From: an uncultured Cytophagales bacterium
GTDB taxonomy: Bacteria; Bacteroidota; Bacteroidia; Cytophagales; Thermonemataceae
NCBI GenBank assembly: GCA_938002655.1
Contig: CALLAC010000027.1
Coordinates: 1-47,422 of the forward strand
Reading direction: 5' to 3'
DNA length: 47,422 nt
Below, one piece after another: positions 10,351 through 19,076 of the stretch. The translations under genes and the position numbers were made by a program. The notes below the pieces were generated by a model. That model was not told the origin of the DNA and made no database searches. It worked only from the letters and a program-made list of their open reading frames with translations. The first letter of the stretch is position 1. Each line of letters starts with the position of its first letter.

Positions 10351-10378
10351 AGAGACGCATCGCAATGCGTCTCTTTTA
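10351..10378. terminator. Perfect 10-bp hairpin between converging M23 and fabI genes
   Basis: AGAGACGCAT (10351-10360), a CGCA loop and ATGCGTCTCT (10365-10374), then T residues. It can end the plus-strand M23 transcript. On the minus strand the T tail is weak, so bidirectional action is only possible. The GAGACGCA/TGCGTCTC core resembles palindromic repeats that I recall as abundant in some Bacteroidota and cyanobacterial genomes; this is from memory, not a search. Confidence 0.7.
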
Positions 10379-10384
10379 GTATCA

Positions 10385-11197
10385 TCAAGGCTGCATTTTT
10401 CTAACAATTTCAGGCGAAATACCCATAGACGAAAACCCACCATCGTGGTAGAGGTTCTGCATTGTTACATAGCGTGTAAGGTCGGAAAACAGTGTAATGC
10501 AGTAATCTGCACAAGCTTCGGCAGGAGCATTGCCCAAAGGCGACATCATATTGGCATACTCAAAGAAAACATCAAAGCCCGAAACGCCTGTTCCTGCGGT
10601 AGTCTTGGTAGGCGATTGCGAAATGGTATTGATACGCACTTTTTTGAGCCTTCCATAACGCTCTCCATAACTGCGAGCAATGGATTCCAATAGGGCTTTG
10701 GCTTGTGCCATATCCGAATAATCAGGAAAAGTGCGTTGAGCGGCAATATAGCTCAAAGCTACTACCGAAGCATATTCGTTTAAGGCATCTAATTTTTCGG
10801 CTACTTGCAACATTTTGTGAAAAGAAATAGCCGAAATATCCAAAGTTTTCATAAACCATTCATAATTCAAATCGCCGTAGGCTTTGCCTTTACGTACATT
10901 AGGGCTCATTCCAATAGAGTGCAACACAAAATCAATTTTCCCCTCTAAAACCTCCATTGCCTTTTTGTAAAGATTTTCGATATCTTCTACCGAAGTGGCA
11001 TCCGCTCCAATCACTTCGGCTTGGCAATGCTGGGCAAGTTCGTTGATTTTCCCCATACGCAATGCTACAGGAGCATTGGAAAGCACAAAGGTAGCCCCTT
11101 CGGCTTTGGCTTTGAGAGCCACTTGCCAAGCAATAGATTTTTCGTCTAATGCACCTGTAATAATCCCTTTTTTACCTGCTAATAAATTGTATGCCAT
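10385..11197 (-). CDS. fabI: Enoyl-[acyl-carrier-protein] reductase (NADH)
   Basis: FabI reduces trans-2-enoyl-ACP in the last step of each fatty acid elongation cycle. The 270-residue protein has the FabI-type nucleotide-binding start GIITGALDEKSIAWQVA (S21-I22-A23 as in the SIA signature) and the catalytic Tyr-x6-Lys (Y160, K167) with the additional FabI tyrosine Y150 in ALSY. These match the family spacing Y146/Y156/K163. FabI is the target of triclosan and diazaborine in other bacteria. The gene is monocistronic, with a -7 element at 11236-11243, and converges with the M23 gene. Confidence 0.95.
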   Translation of the reverse strand: MAYNLLAGKKGIITGALDEKSIAWQVALKAKAEGATFVLSNAPVALRMGKINELAQHCQAEVIGADATSVEDIENLYKKAMEVLEGKIDFVLHSIGMSPNVRKGKAYGDLNYEWFMKTLDISAISFHKMLQVAEKLDALNEYASVVALSYIAAQRTFPDYSDMAQAKALLESIARSYGERYGRLKKVRINTISQSPTKTTAGTGVSGFDVFFEYANMMSPLGNAPAEACADYCITLFSDLTRYVTMQNLYHDGGFSSMGISPEIVRKMQP

Positions 11198-11235
11198 AAT
11201 GCTAAAAAATTTAATGAAACTAAAAAGATTTTGGG

Positions 11236-11243
11236 CAAATATA
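11236..11243 (-). promoter_or_regulatory. -7 element of fabI
   Basis: On the minus strand this reads TATATTTG, an exact TAnnTTTG, 38 nt before the fabI ATG. No -33 TTTG at the usual distance was found. Confidence 0.55.
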
Positions 11244-11298
11244 GCTAATTTTCTAAGCCAACCTTACACAAAATCAAATTTTTAGCTTTCCAAAAGGT

Positions 11299-11306
11299 TA
11301 CTTTTG
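11299..11306 (+). promoter_or_regulatory. -7 element of the first ECF sigma gene
   Basis: TACTTTTG is an exact TAnnTTTG, 55 nt before the ATG at 11362. A matching -33 TTTG is not visible. It is back to back with the fabI -7 element. Confidence 0.5.
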
Positions 11307-11361
11307 TGTAAAATGGGTATTAAAGGAAAATTTTGGGCAAGATTTTGAAAATATAAGTGCA

Positions 11362-11970
11362 ATGTCTAAATTTCTGCTTTCAATCAAGGCTCAAATGAAC
11401 GAGGCTTTGCAACACTCGGAAGCAGATATTATTTCGGCACTTCGGCAAGGCGATAGTAAAGCTCTGGAAATTATCTACAAGCAACACTATCCTGCCATTT
11501 TGCACTTTATTGTTCAAAACAATGGCACCGACCAAGATGCCAAAGACCTCTACCAAGAGGCTGTCATTATTTTATACGAAAAACTCCGACAAGAACATTT
11601 TTTGCTCACTTGCCAAATTAAAACTTTTTTGTATTCGGTTTGTAGAAAATTGTGGCTCAAACGCTTACGTGAAAAAGGTAAATATTTCGGCAAGTTAGAA
11701 GATTTTGAAAGTTTTTTACCTTTGGAAGAAGATGAGCTTGGTATAGAGGAAAATGAGCAAAAACTTGGATCAATGGCAATCGCTATGGAACAACTCGGCG
11801 AGCCTTGCCGAACGCTTCTCATAGATTTTTATGTCAGAGGATTGAGCATGCAAGACATTGCCGAAAAAATGGGATACACCAACGCCGATAATGCTAAAAA
11901 TCAAAAATATAAGTGTTTGGTAAGGCTCAAAAAACTCTTTTTTGAAAAGTATAAAAAGTTCGAACTATAA
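11362..11970 (+). CDS. ECF-type RNA polymerase sigma factor
   Basis: This 202-residue protein has region sigma-2 (YKQHYPAILHFIVQNNGTDQDAKDLYQEAVIILYEKL, with the DLYQEA core) and region sigma-4 with the helix-turn-helix LSMQDIAEKMGYTNADNAK. It is a typical Bacteroidota sigma-70 family ECF factor and is clearly paralogous to the sigma factor at 37959 (shared NNGT, FLYSVC, LW, SMQDIAEK, and KxKKYKC-like blocks). The next gene encodes a membrane protein with an anti-sigma-like cytoplasmic domain, so sigma activity is probably held at the membrane. A hairpin ACAAACA/TGTTTGT (11973-11979 with 11991-11997) lies in the 51-nt gap and could reduce read-through. Confidence 0.9.
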   Translation: MSKFLLSIKAQMNEALQHSEADIISALRQGDSKALEIIYKQHYPAILHFIVQNNGTDQDAKDLYQEAVIILYEKLRQEHFLLTCQIKTFLYSVCRKLWLKRLREKGKYFGKLEDFESFLPLEEDELGIEENEQKLGSMAIAMEQLGEPCRTLLIDFYVRGLSMQDIAEKMGYTNADNAKNQKYKCLVRLKKLFFEKYKKFEL

Positions 11971-12021
11971 CAACAAACAACGAACTGTGATGTTTGTATT
12001 GTTTTGAAACCTTACATAACT

Positions 12022-13137
12022 ATGACTTTGCAACAAAAATACGAATGGATTGAAAAATACCTCGCAGGCAAGCTAGAAGGCAATGATCTGAACGATTTTG
12101 AAACGAAAATGCAAAATGAGCCTGCCTTTGCCCAAGAAGTAGAAGAACATAAGTTTTTACTAGAAATCCTTGCTCAAATGGCTCAACGTGAGCAACTCAA
12201 AGCTCAAATGAACCTCTTCCACAAAGATTTAGATAAGTACAAGGCTTGGGTTTTCTACAAACACCCTATTATTCAGAACTTTTGGAAAAAACACTTTGCT
12301 ACAATAGCAGTAGCGGCTTCGGTAGCCATTCTGACCGCTATTGGGGTACTTTGGAATGTAAAAAACCTCAATCAGTTAAAAAACAACCAAACTGCCTATT
12401 TCCGTTCGCTGAAAAAAGACATTGATGATGTAAAAAAGCGTCAGAGTAATTTGGAGGCAAAAACAGAAAAAGAAAATAACACCCAACCCATAGACCATAC
12501 CGCTACCGCTTTTGTGATTTCTGCTAATGGCTATTTGCTTACCAATTATCATGCTGTAAAAGATGCTCATGTGATTTTTGCAGAGAGCAAGCAAGATTCT
12601 CTACAACGCTATCAGGTAAAAGTTTTCTATAAAGACGAAAGAACAGATTTGGCAGTGCTGAAAATAGAAGATAGCACGTTCCAAGGCTTTAAAATTTTAC
12701 CCTATGCTTTGCGTTTGGAAGCAGATTTAGGCGAAGAAGTCTTCACGCTTGCCTATCCACGCGAAGACATCGTATATGGTAAAGGAGAAATCTCTGCTCG
12801 TACAGGCTTTGAAGGGGATAGCTTAGAGTATCAAATCTCTGTACCTGTGAACCCAGGCAATAGCGGTGCCCCACTTTTTGATGAAAAAGGCTTTTTAATT
12901 GGAGTTATCAATCGTAAACATACCTTGCAAGAAGGAGCCGCTTTTGCTATCAAAGCCAAATACATCAAGGCACTCATCGATAGCATTGCAACTACTCAAA
13001 AGATTGAAAAACAAATTATCCTACCTCAACGCAACTTGATAGCTACCCTCAAAAGACCTCAACAAATCAAGTTCTTACAAAATTACATTTTTGAACTAAA
13101 AGTTCATAAAGCTACGCAGATAACAGCGAATAAATAA
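12022..13137 (+). CDS. Membrane-anchored trypsin-like serine protease with anti-sigma-like N-terminus
   Basis: The ATG at 12022 gives 371 residues; a TTG 18 nt earlier is less likely. Residues 1-75 are a cytoplasmic helical domain (YEWIEKYLAGKLEGNDLNDF) that aligns by eye with the N-terminus of the anti-sigma candidate at 38511. One membrane helix spans about 91-112, and a coiled coil spans about 113-150. From about 158 onward there is a periplasmic trypsin/DegP-like domain with a complete triad: H177 (NYHAV), D209 (TDLAVL), S281 (PGNSGAP). No PDZ domain follows. With an ECF sigma gene directly upstream, this looks like an anti-sigma factor whose sensor domain is a protease. This is inference from architecture; the protease fold itself is firm. 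Confidence 0.8.
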   Translation: MTLQQKYEWIEKYLAGKLEGNDLNDFETKMQNEPAFAQEVEEHKFLLEILAQMAQREQLKAQMNLFHKDLDKYKAWVFYKHPIIQNFWKKHFATIAVAASVAILTAIGVLWNVKNLNQLKNNQTAYFRSLKKDIDDVKKRQSNLEAKTEKENNTQPIDHTATAFVISANGYLLTNYHAVKDAHVIFAESKQDSLQRYQVKVFYKDERTDLAVLKIEDSTFQGFKILPYALRLEADLGEEVFTLAYPREDIVYGKGEISARTGFEGDSLEYQISVPVNPGNSGAPLFDEKGFLIGVINRKHTLQEGAAFAIKAKYIKALIDSIATTQKIEKQIILPQRNLIATLKRPQQIKFLQNYIFELKVHKATQITANK

Positions 13138-13159
13138 CCAACCTACCTTTTGAAAAAAT

Positions 13160-13201
13160 ATAAGTGGCCAATTTGTCAAAAAATTTCGCCACTTATTTTT
13201 A
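13160..13201 (+). terminator. Terminator of the sigma/protease unit
   Basis: The 9-bp stem ATAAGTGGC (13160-13168) with GCCACTTAT (13188-13196) is followed by TTTTTATTT. Confidence 0.75.
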
Positions 13202-13297
13202 TTTAATCACGCAAAAAAAGACTTGGAACTTTTCTGAAAGTTATATAATTTCACATTTGTAAAAATGTTCATTTTTCCAAAACCAAAATCGAAAATT

Positions 13298-15553
13298 ATG
13301 AAAAAAAACTACTTACTTCCCCTGATTTTTTCCTGCTTTGTGTATTGGGCGAAAGCTCAAAATTTGCTTGGCATTGCCAATAGCAATTATGCAGGTACCA
13401 ACGGCTTGTACTTGAACCCAGCTAGCATTGCTGATAGCAAGTACCGCTTTTTTATGAATTTTTTCACGTTTGATTTTTACATTGCCAACAACTACTTCCA
13501 ATCAGGGCAAAAACTATCTGTTTTGCTAAAAAACTATGAAGATTTCAAAGTTGTAAAAATGATTGAACGAAGCAATGGTAATTTCTTTGGATTAGGCTTT
13601 GATATTCGCCCCTTCAACTTCCTTGTCAGAATCAACGAAAAGAATAGCTTTGCTTTGGGGGTGCGTCCGCGTTTATTGATCAATGCCACCGATGTTTCGC
13701 AGAACATCTATACATTAGCCCGTTTTGAAGGAAATAGTTTTGCCGATGCCTATCGTTTTTATCCGTTTAAATCAGCACGTGGAAATTTGAATATCAATGC
13801 TTTGGCAGAATATCGAGGCACATATGCTCGAACTCTCTGGAGCGAAGGCAATCATTATTTAAAAGCAGGAGCTACACTAAAATACTTACAAGGTTTCGGT
13901 GGTTTGACCATTCAAGGGAAAAATGTTGATTTTTTCATTGATGACGACGACTACTACAACATGGAGCAAGGTGAAATTACTATCGGATACAGCGACCCTC
14001 GCTTTGCAGATTTTAATAGCCCCCAAGATGCTTTTCGAGGCAAACTGGCTAATGGTTTCGGAGCAGATTTAGGAGTCTCTTACGAATTTCGCCCCAACCC
14101 AAATGAAAACAAATACCAAATGGACGGCGAAACCCGCACCGATCACCGAATGATTACATATAAATATCGTATAGGTCTTTCCTTGATAGACATCGGCCGT
14201 ATCACTTACAAACTGCAAGATTCGCGTTTCTATACGATTAATCGCAATACCCTCACAATCGTAAAACGCTTTGATGTATCCCAACCCGATAGCTTAGCCA
14301 AAGATTTGGGAGCCAATCTAAATCAAATCACTGCTCCGTATAAAACCACCTTGCCTACAATGCTCTTTACTACCTTCGATTACAAACTGGCTAATAAACT
14401 GTATGCCAATCTTACTTATGGGCAAAGTTTACGAAGAAAAAGTGCCATCGGTATGCACCAAGCCTCTTTTGTAAGTATTACACCACGATACGAAAGCCGC
14501 TTGTTAGAGTTTGCCTTGCCCATGATGTTGAGTGAAAATTTCAGCAATTTTAATGTGGGCTTATCTATGCGTTTGGCATATCTGTTTATAGGCTCAGATA
14601 ATATCATTGGCACACTTTTCAGTGAAACTGCTAGTGGTGCAAATATTTATACAGGCCTAAACTTACCCATTTTCAACAAAAAACGCCCCAAAGATAGCGA
14701 TGGCGACGGCATCAGCGATAAAAAAGATAAATGCCCTAACACCGCAGGTACCGTAGGAGGTTGCCCCGATAGAGATAACGACGGTATTGCTGATGCTGAT
14801 GACGCTTGCCCAGATGAAGCAGGGCTTGTTGAATTTCAAGGTTGTGCTGATAGAGACGGCGATAAAATCATTGATAAAAACGACCTCTGCCCCGACCAGC
14901 CCGGCTTGCGTGAGTTCCAAGGTTGCCCCGATACCGATGGCGATGGTATAGCAGACAAAGACGACGCTTGCCCCAACGAAGCAGGCTTAGCTCAATTCCA
15001 AGGTTGCCCCGATAAAGACGGCGACGGCATACCTGATAAAGACGATGCTTGCCCCAATGAAGCAGGCTTAGCTCAATTCCAAGGTTGTCCCGATAAAGAC
15101 GGCGACGGCGTACCTGATAAAGACGATGCTTGCCCCGATGTGCCCGGCTTAAAAGATAACAAAGGTTGCCCTGCTAATAAAATTGAAGAAGACAAACTCG
15201 CCGCTATTGCCAGTGAAATCCAGTTTGAAACAGGTAAAGCAACTATCAAGCGGCAATCGTTCCCTATGCTCGATGAACTTGCTCAACTGATGCTCAAATA
15301 CAACGAAGCTAAAATTCAAGTAGAAGGGCACACCGATAACGTAGGTAACAAACAAGCCAATAAGCAACTTTCACAACGTAGAGCTAATGCAATTAAAAAC
15401 TATTTAGTAAAAAAAGGTGTACCCCCTTCACGAATTATAGCAATTGGCTTTGGTGACGAACGCCCGAAAGATGGTTCAAAAGATATCAAAGCCGCCAACC
15501 GTACCCCTGAGCAAAGAGCCGCTAACCGAAGAGTAGAAATCAAATCTCTCTAA
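13298..15553 (+). CDS. Outer-membrane OmpA-family protein with DUF5723 domain and TSP3 repeats
   Basis: The start at 13298 gives a proper signal peptide (MKKNYLLPLIFSCFVYWAKAQ); an earlier in-frame ATG at 13265 would place 11 charged residues before it. The 751-residue protein has an N-terminal beta-barrel-like DUF5723 region (about 22-465). This is followed by calcium-binding thrombospondin type 3 repeats (about 475-625, DxDGDGIxDxxDxCP units with 27-residue period) and a C-terminal OmpA peptidoglycan-binding domain (about 640-751, IQVEGHTDNVGN...LSQRRA). It should link the outer membrane to the wall. The repeats are nearly identical at the DNA level. A terminator follows. Confidence 0.88.
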   Translation: MKKNYLLPLIFSCFVYWAKAQNLLGIANSNYAGTNGLYLNPASIADSKYRFFMNFFTFDFYIANNYFQSGQKLSVLLKNYEDFKVVKMIERSNGNFFGLGFDIRPFNFLVRINEKNSFALGVRPRLLINATDVSQNIYTLARFEGNSFADAYRFYPFKSARGNLNINALAEYRGTYARTLWSEGNHYLKAGATLKYLQGFGGLTIQGKNVDFFIDDDDYYNMEQGEITIGYSDPRFADFNSPQDAFRGKLANGFGADLGVSYEFRPNPNENKYQMDGETRTDHRMITYKYRIGLSLIDIGRITYKLQDSRFYTINRNTLTIVKRFDVSQPDSLAKDLGANLNQITAPYKTTLPTMLFTTFDYKLANKLYANLTYGQSLRRKSAIGMHQASFVSITPRYESRLLEFALPMMLSENFSNFNVGLSMRLAYLFIGSDNIIGTLFSETASGANIYTGLNLPIFNKKRPKDSDGDGISDKKDKCPNTAGTVGGCPDRDNDGIADADDACPDEAGLVEFQGCADRDGDKIIDKNDLCPDQPGLREFQGCPDTDGDGIADKDDACPNEAGLAQFQGCPDKDGDGIPDKDDACPNEAGLAQFQGCPDKDGDGVPDKDDACPDVPGLKDNKGCPANKIEEDKLAAIASEIQFETGKATIKRQSFPMLDELAQLMLKYNEAKIQVEGHTDNVGNKQANKQLSQRRANAIKNYLVKKGVPPSRIIAIGFGDERPKDGSKDIKAANRTPEQRAANRRVEIKSL
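14690..15172 (+). repeat. 81-bp tandem coding repeats (thrombospondin type 3 units)
   Basis: Units of 27 codons repeat within the OmpA-family gene. The two units beginning near 14970 and 15051 are almost identical at the DNA level (exact 81-nt offset of GCCCCAA[C/T]GA...). Earlier units are more divergent and some are shorter. Confidence 0.85.
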
Positions 15554-15562
15554 CAAAAAATC

Positions 15563-15604
15563 AAGCGATAACATTACTTGAAAGAGTGTTATCGCTTTCA
15601 TTTC
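15563..15604 (+). terminator. Terminator after the OmpA/TSP3 gene
   Basis: The 11-bp stem AAGCGATAACA (15563-15573) with TGTTATCGCTT (15587-15597) is followed by a T-rich stretch and begins 10 nt after the stop codon. Confidence 0.75.
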
Positions 15605-15697
15605 TTTCAACAGATTAGTTTTTTTATCCGATAGATTTTTTGCAAATCGATTTTTTAGTAATATTGCGAGCAATTTTCTAGATGTTCCACATTTTAA

Positions 15698-16705
<1,008 letters not shown>

Positions 16706-16737
16706 TTTGCTATTTTGCAATAAAACATTTACCTTTG
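16706..16737 (+). promoter_or_regulatory. Promoter of the tRNA-Arg/tRNA-Met unit
   Basis: TTTG (16706-16709), 20 nt, then TACCTTTG (16730-16737), an exact TAnnTTTG. Transcription would begin near 16744, about 30 nt before the first mature tRNA. Confidence 0.7.
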
Positions 16738-16750
16738 CACCCAATTCAAA

Positions 16751-16768
16751 AGCTACTGAAAAGTAGCT
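16751..16768 (+). other. Hairpin in the tRNA 5' leader
   Basis: AGCTACT, a GAAA tetraloop and AGTAGCT form a 7-bp stem that ends four bases before the first base of tRNA-Arg, where RNase P would cut. Confidence 0.6.
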
Positions 16769-16772
16769 AACT

Positions 16773-16846
16773 GGTTCCGTAGCTCAACTGGATAGAGCAA
16801 CTGCCTTCTAAGCAGTAGGTTACAGGTTCGATTCCTGTCGGAATCA
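16773..16846 (+). tRNA. tRNA-Arg (anticodon TCT)
   Basis: The 74-nt cloverleaf has acceptor pairs GGTTCCG/CGGAATC (one G-U), anticodon stem ACTGC/GCAGT and loop CTTCTAA giving anticodon TCT for AGA/AGG. The T arm contains GGTTCGATTCC. The 3' CCA is not encoded, unlike in the next tRNA. Confidence 0.95.
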
Positions 16847-16853
16847 CTCCTTT

Positions 16854-16930
16854 GGCGAGGTAGCTCAGATGGTTAGAGCGTCGGATTCATAACCCGAAGG
16901 TCAGGGGTTCAATTCCCCTCCTCGCTACCA
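16854..16930 (+). tRNA. tRNA-Met (anticodon CAT)
   Basis: The 77-nt cloverleaf has acceptor GGCGAGG/CCTCGCT, anticodon loop TTCATAA (anticodon CAT), T arm AGGGGTTCAATTCCCCT and an encoded CCA. The anticodon stem TCGGA/CCCGA lacks the three consecutive G-C pairs of initiator tRNA, so this is an elongator Met tRNA or, less likely, the lysidine-modified Ile2 tRNA. It lies 7 nt after tRNA-Arg in the same transcript. Confidence 0.92.
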
Positions 16931-16977
16931 CAAGCCTTGTCGCATCTTTCATTACACAATCTTTCCTTAAAAAACCC

Positions 16978-19011
16978 TTACAAAAAACGCATAATCACAC
17001 AAGTATAGTCATCAGAAGGTGGCAAGCCTTGTGAAAACTCTCTCACGTTTTCGATAAGACGAGTTTGCAACACATCTATGGGTAGGTGAATATTTTTGAT
17101 AAAAAAATCTTTCAGACGCTCATAGCCATACTCTTCATTTTGTGGATTTTTAGCTTCACTAATACCATCGGTATACAAGAAAATTATATCTCCTGCATGA
17201 TACGATAATTGGGTAGTAGCAATAAATTTGGTATAGGCTTTGTTTCGCATAATGCCTAAACCCATCCCTTTGTCTTGGATGTAGTCAGCTATTTGCCTTT
17301 GTGAGTTGTAATAAAGTGTAGGACAATGCCCTGCTCTGGCAATTGTAAGTGTTTTCTTTTCAGTATCTACCAAAAGCAAGGTAATCGTAATGAAAGAGGC
17401 TTTTTCAAAGCACCGAGAAACAGCTTGATTGGCATATAGTAAAAAATATTCTGGCAACATATCCAATTGAGCCAAACTCTGAAAAATGCCTTTCATCTGT
17501 GCCATATTGAAGGCGGCACTGGTGCCTTTACCTGAAACATCTCCAATCACAATATAAGCCCTATGCGGCGAAACTTCGAAAATATCGTAATAGTCTCCTC
17601 CCACAGATTTGGCAGATTCCGAAAATCCAAAAATTTCAATACTTTCGTGAAATTGTAAATTTTTAGGAAGCAAACTTTTTTGTACTTTTTCGGCTATATC
17701 AAGTTCTTGCTGTAATTTTTCTTTTTCAATGACTTGTCCTAAAAGCTGATAGTTTTCGATACTGATGCTTGCCTGCTTGCCAAAAGTTTCTAGTAAATCT
17801 TGGTATTCGCTGTTGAAACCTTCTTCTTGTAACTTCAAGAGAATAATTTTGCCTAAAACTTCTTTCTTTTTGCTATAAAGTGTTTTTATCATCACTGACC
17901 CATATCCTTGCATAGCCTCTTCCAAAAGCATCAGATTATCGGTTTGTTCATAGTCAGAAATTTTATCTTTGAGAGCATTGCAAACAAGGCGAGCATCTCT
18001 ATCTTCTATTCCCGAAGCAATAAGTTGCTTGTTTGCCTTTATTTCCATAAAACCTGCATCAGCTTGTGTTACATGCAAAGCATTTTGCAAGAGTGCCTGA
18101 TAGATATCTTGCTCGGAGCTTCCTAATTGCAAAGATTGTGTAAGTTGCTGAAAAGCAAGAATTTCTTCTATTTTTTTCTTGTACACCGAAGTTGTAGGAA
18201 TATTGAATAATAGCACCAGTATTGCCATAGTAGCATAAATAAGCACAAAGGCAAGTAAGCCCACTGTATATACCGAAAAGCCCAAATCGTATAGCATTAT
18301 GCCTTTGTTGTAATAGTAAAAAATCAGATAAGCAAAATATGCTCCAAAAAAGCTAATCAAGAGTAAAATACCAATATTACGTAATTTGGCAGGAGTACTT
18401 AGGTATGCAACCCAATGCATATTTACACAAAATAGCAAAGAAATAGCTACTAAAATTCCCAAAGTAGCCAAGTAAGGCAAACTTTGAAAAGGAAAATCAA
18501 AAAAATTAAAAATTAGGCTCGCAAAGAAAATGTAAATAAACGTATTCCAAACCCAAATTACATATTTAGGAGATTGTCGGAAAATAAGTATGCGAAAAAT
18601 GAAAAACGTATAAGTCAGAAAATTGACTGCCAGTAGCATACTCCACAAGTAAAAGCCATTGAGCAAAATAGTATTATCTTCCCAAAAACTACTTCGAATT
18701 ATTGTAATTGCAACAAAGCATAGTAGAGATAAAGCTACACTTACAAAACCAATAGAAAAGACTTTATCAATCAGTTCAGAACTTTCTTTTTCTCTGAATT
18801 TATCGATACGATAACGATAAAAGAAAAAAATAACAAGCAGTATGATGTTTTCCAATACTCCTTTCAAATAGCTATCAAACTCACCTATCCAAGTTTTACT
18901 ACGTATACTTAAAAAAAGGTAAAAAGTAGTATTGAGTGAAATTAGAGCTACCCATGCAAAAAGATTTGCTATAAGAAAGGGATTACTGCGAAATTTCAGA
19001 GCACTCAGCAT
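16978..19011 (-). CDS. Membrane GAF-SpoIIE (PP2C-type) serine phosphatase
   Basis: From ATG 19011 the protein has 677 residues; an upstream TTG overlaps the -7 element and is rejected. Residues about 10-285 contain eight or so membrane helices, a 7TM-like sensor region. A linker and GAF-like domain follow (about 300-430), then a short coiled coil (LQQELDIAEKVQKSLLP, about 440). The C-terminal SpoIIE phosphatase domain has the metal-binding motifs SVGGDYYD, IGDVSGKG, YTDGISEA and PPSDDYTC. Such proteins dephosphorylate anti-anti-sigma or other phosphoserine proteins in response to a membrane signal. The next gene upstream on the same strand is an FHA protein, suggesting a phosphorylation-linked pathway, but no kinase is in the window. 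Confidence 0.9.
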   Translation of the reverse strand: MLSALKFRSNPFLIANLFAWVALISLNTTFYLFLSIRSKTWIGEFDSYLKGVLENIILLVIFFFYRYRIDKFREKESSELIDKVFSIGFVSVALSLLCFVAITIIRSSFWEDNTILLNGFYLWSMLLAVNFLTYTFFIFRILIFRQSPKYVIWVWNTFIYIFFASLIFNFFDFPFQSLPYLATLGILVAISLLFCVNMHWVAYLSTPAKLRNIGILLLISFFGAYFAYLIFYYYNKGIMLYDLGFSVYTVGLLAFVLIYATMAILVLLFNIPTTSVYKKKIEEILAFQQLTQSLQLGSSEQDIYQALLQNALHVTQADAGFMEIKANKQLIASGIEDRDARLVCNALKDKISDYEQTDNLMLLEEAMQGYGSVMIKTLYSKKKEVLGKIILLKLQEEGFNSEYQDLLETFGKQASISIENYQLLGQVIEKEKLQQELDIAEKVQKSLLPKNLQFHESIEIFGFSESAKSVGGDYYDIFEVSPHRAYIVIGDVSGKGTSAAFNMAQMKGIFQSLAQLDMLPEYFLLYANQAVSRCFEKASFITITLLLVDTEKKTLTIARAGHCPTLYYNSQRQIADYIQDKGMGLGIMRNKAYTKFIATTQLSYHAGDIIFLYTDGISEAKNPQNEEYGYERLKDFFIKNIHLPIDVLQTRLIENVREFSQGLPPSDDYTCVIMRFL

Positions 19012-19026
19012 AGGCGGCTTCAAATA

Positions 19027-19034
19027 CAAATATA
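19027..19034 (-). promoter_or_regulatory. -7 element of the SpoIIE phosphatase gene
   Basis: The minus strand reads TATATTTG. It overlaps the upstream TTG codon, which supports the ATG at 19011 as start. No well-spaced -33 motif. Confidence 0.45.
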
Positions 19035-19076
19035 ATAGTTGAGCAGAGAGCAGTATCGATGTTCAAAATTTGAGTA

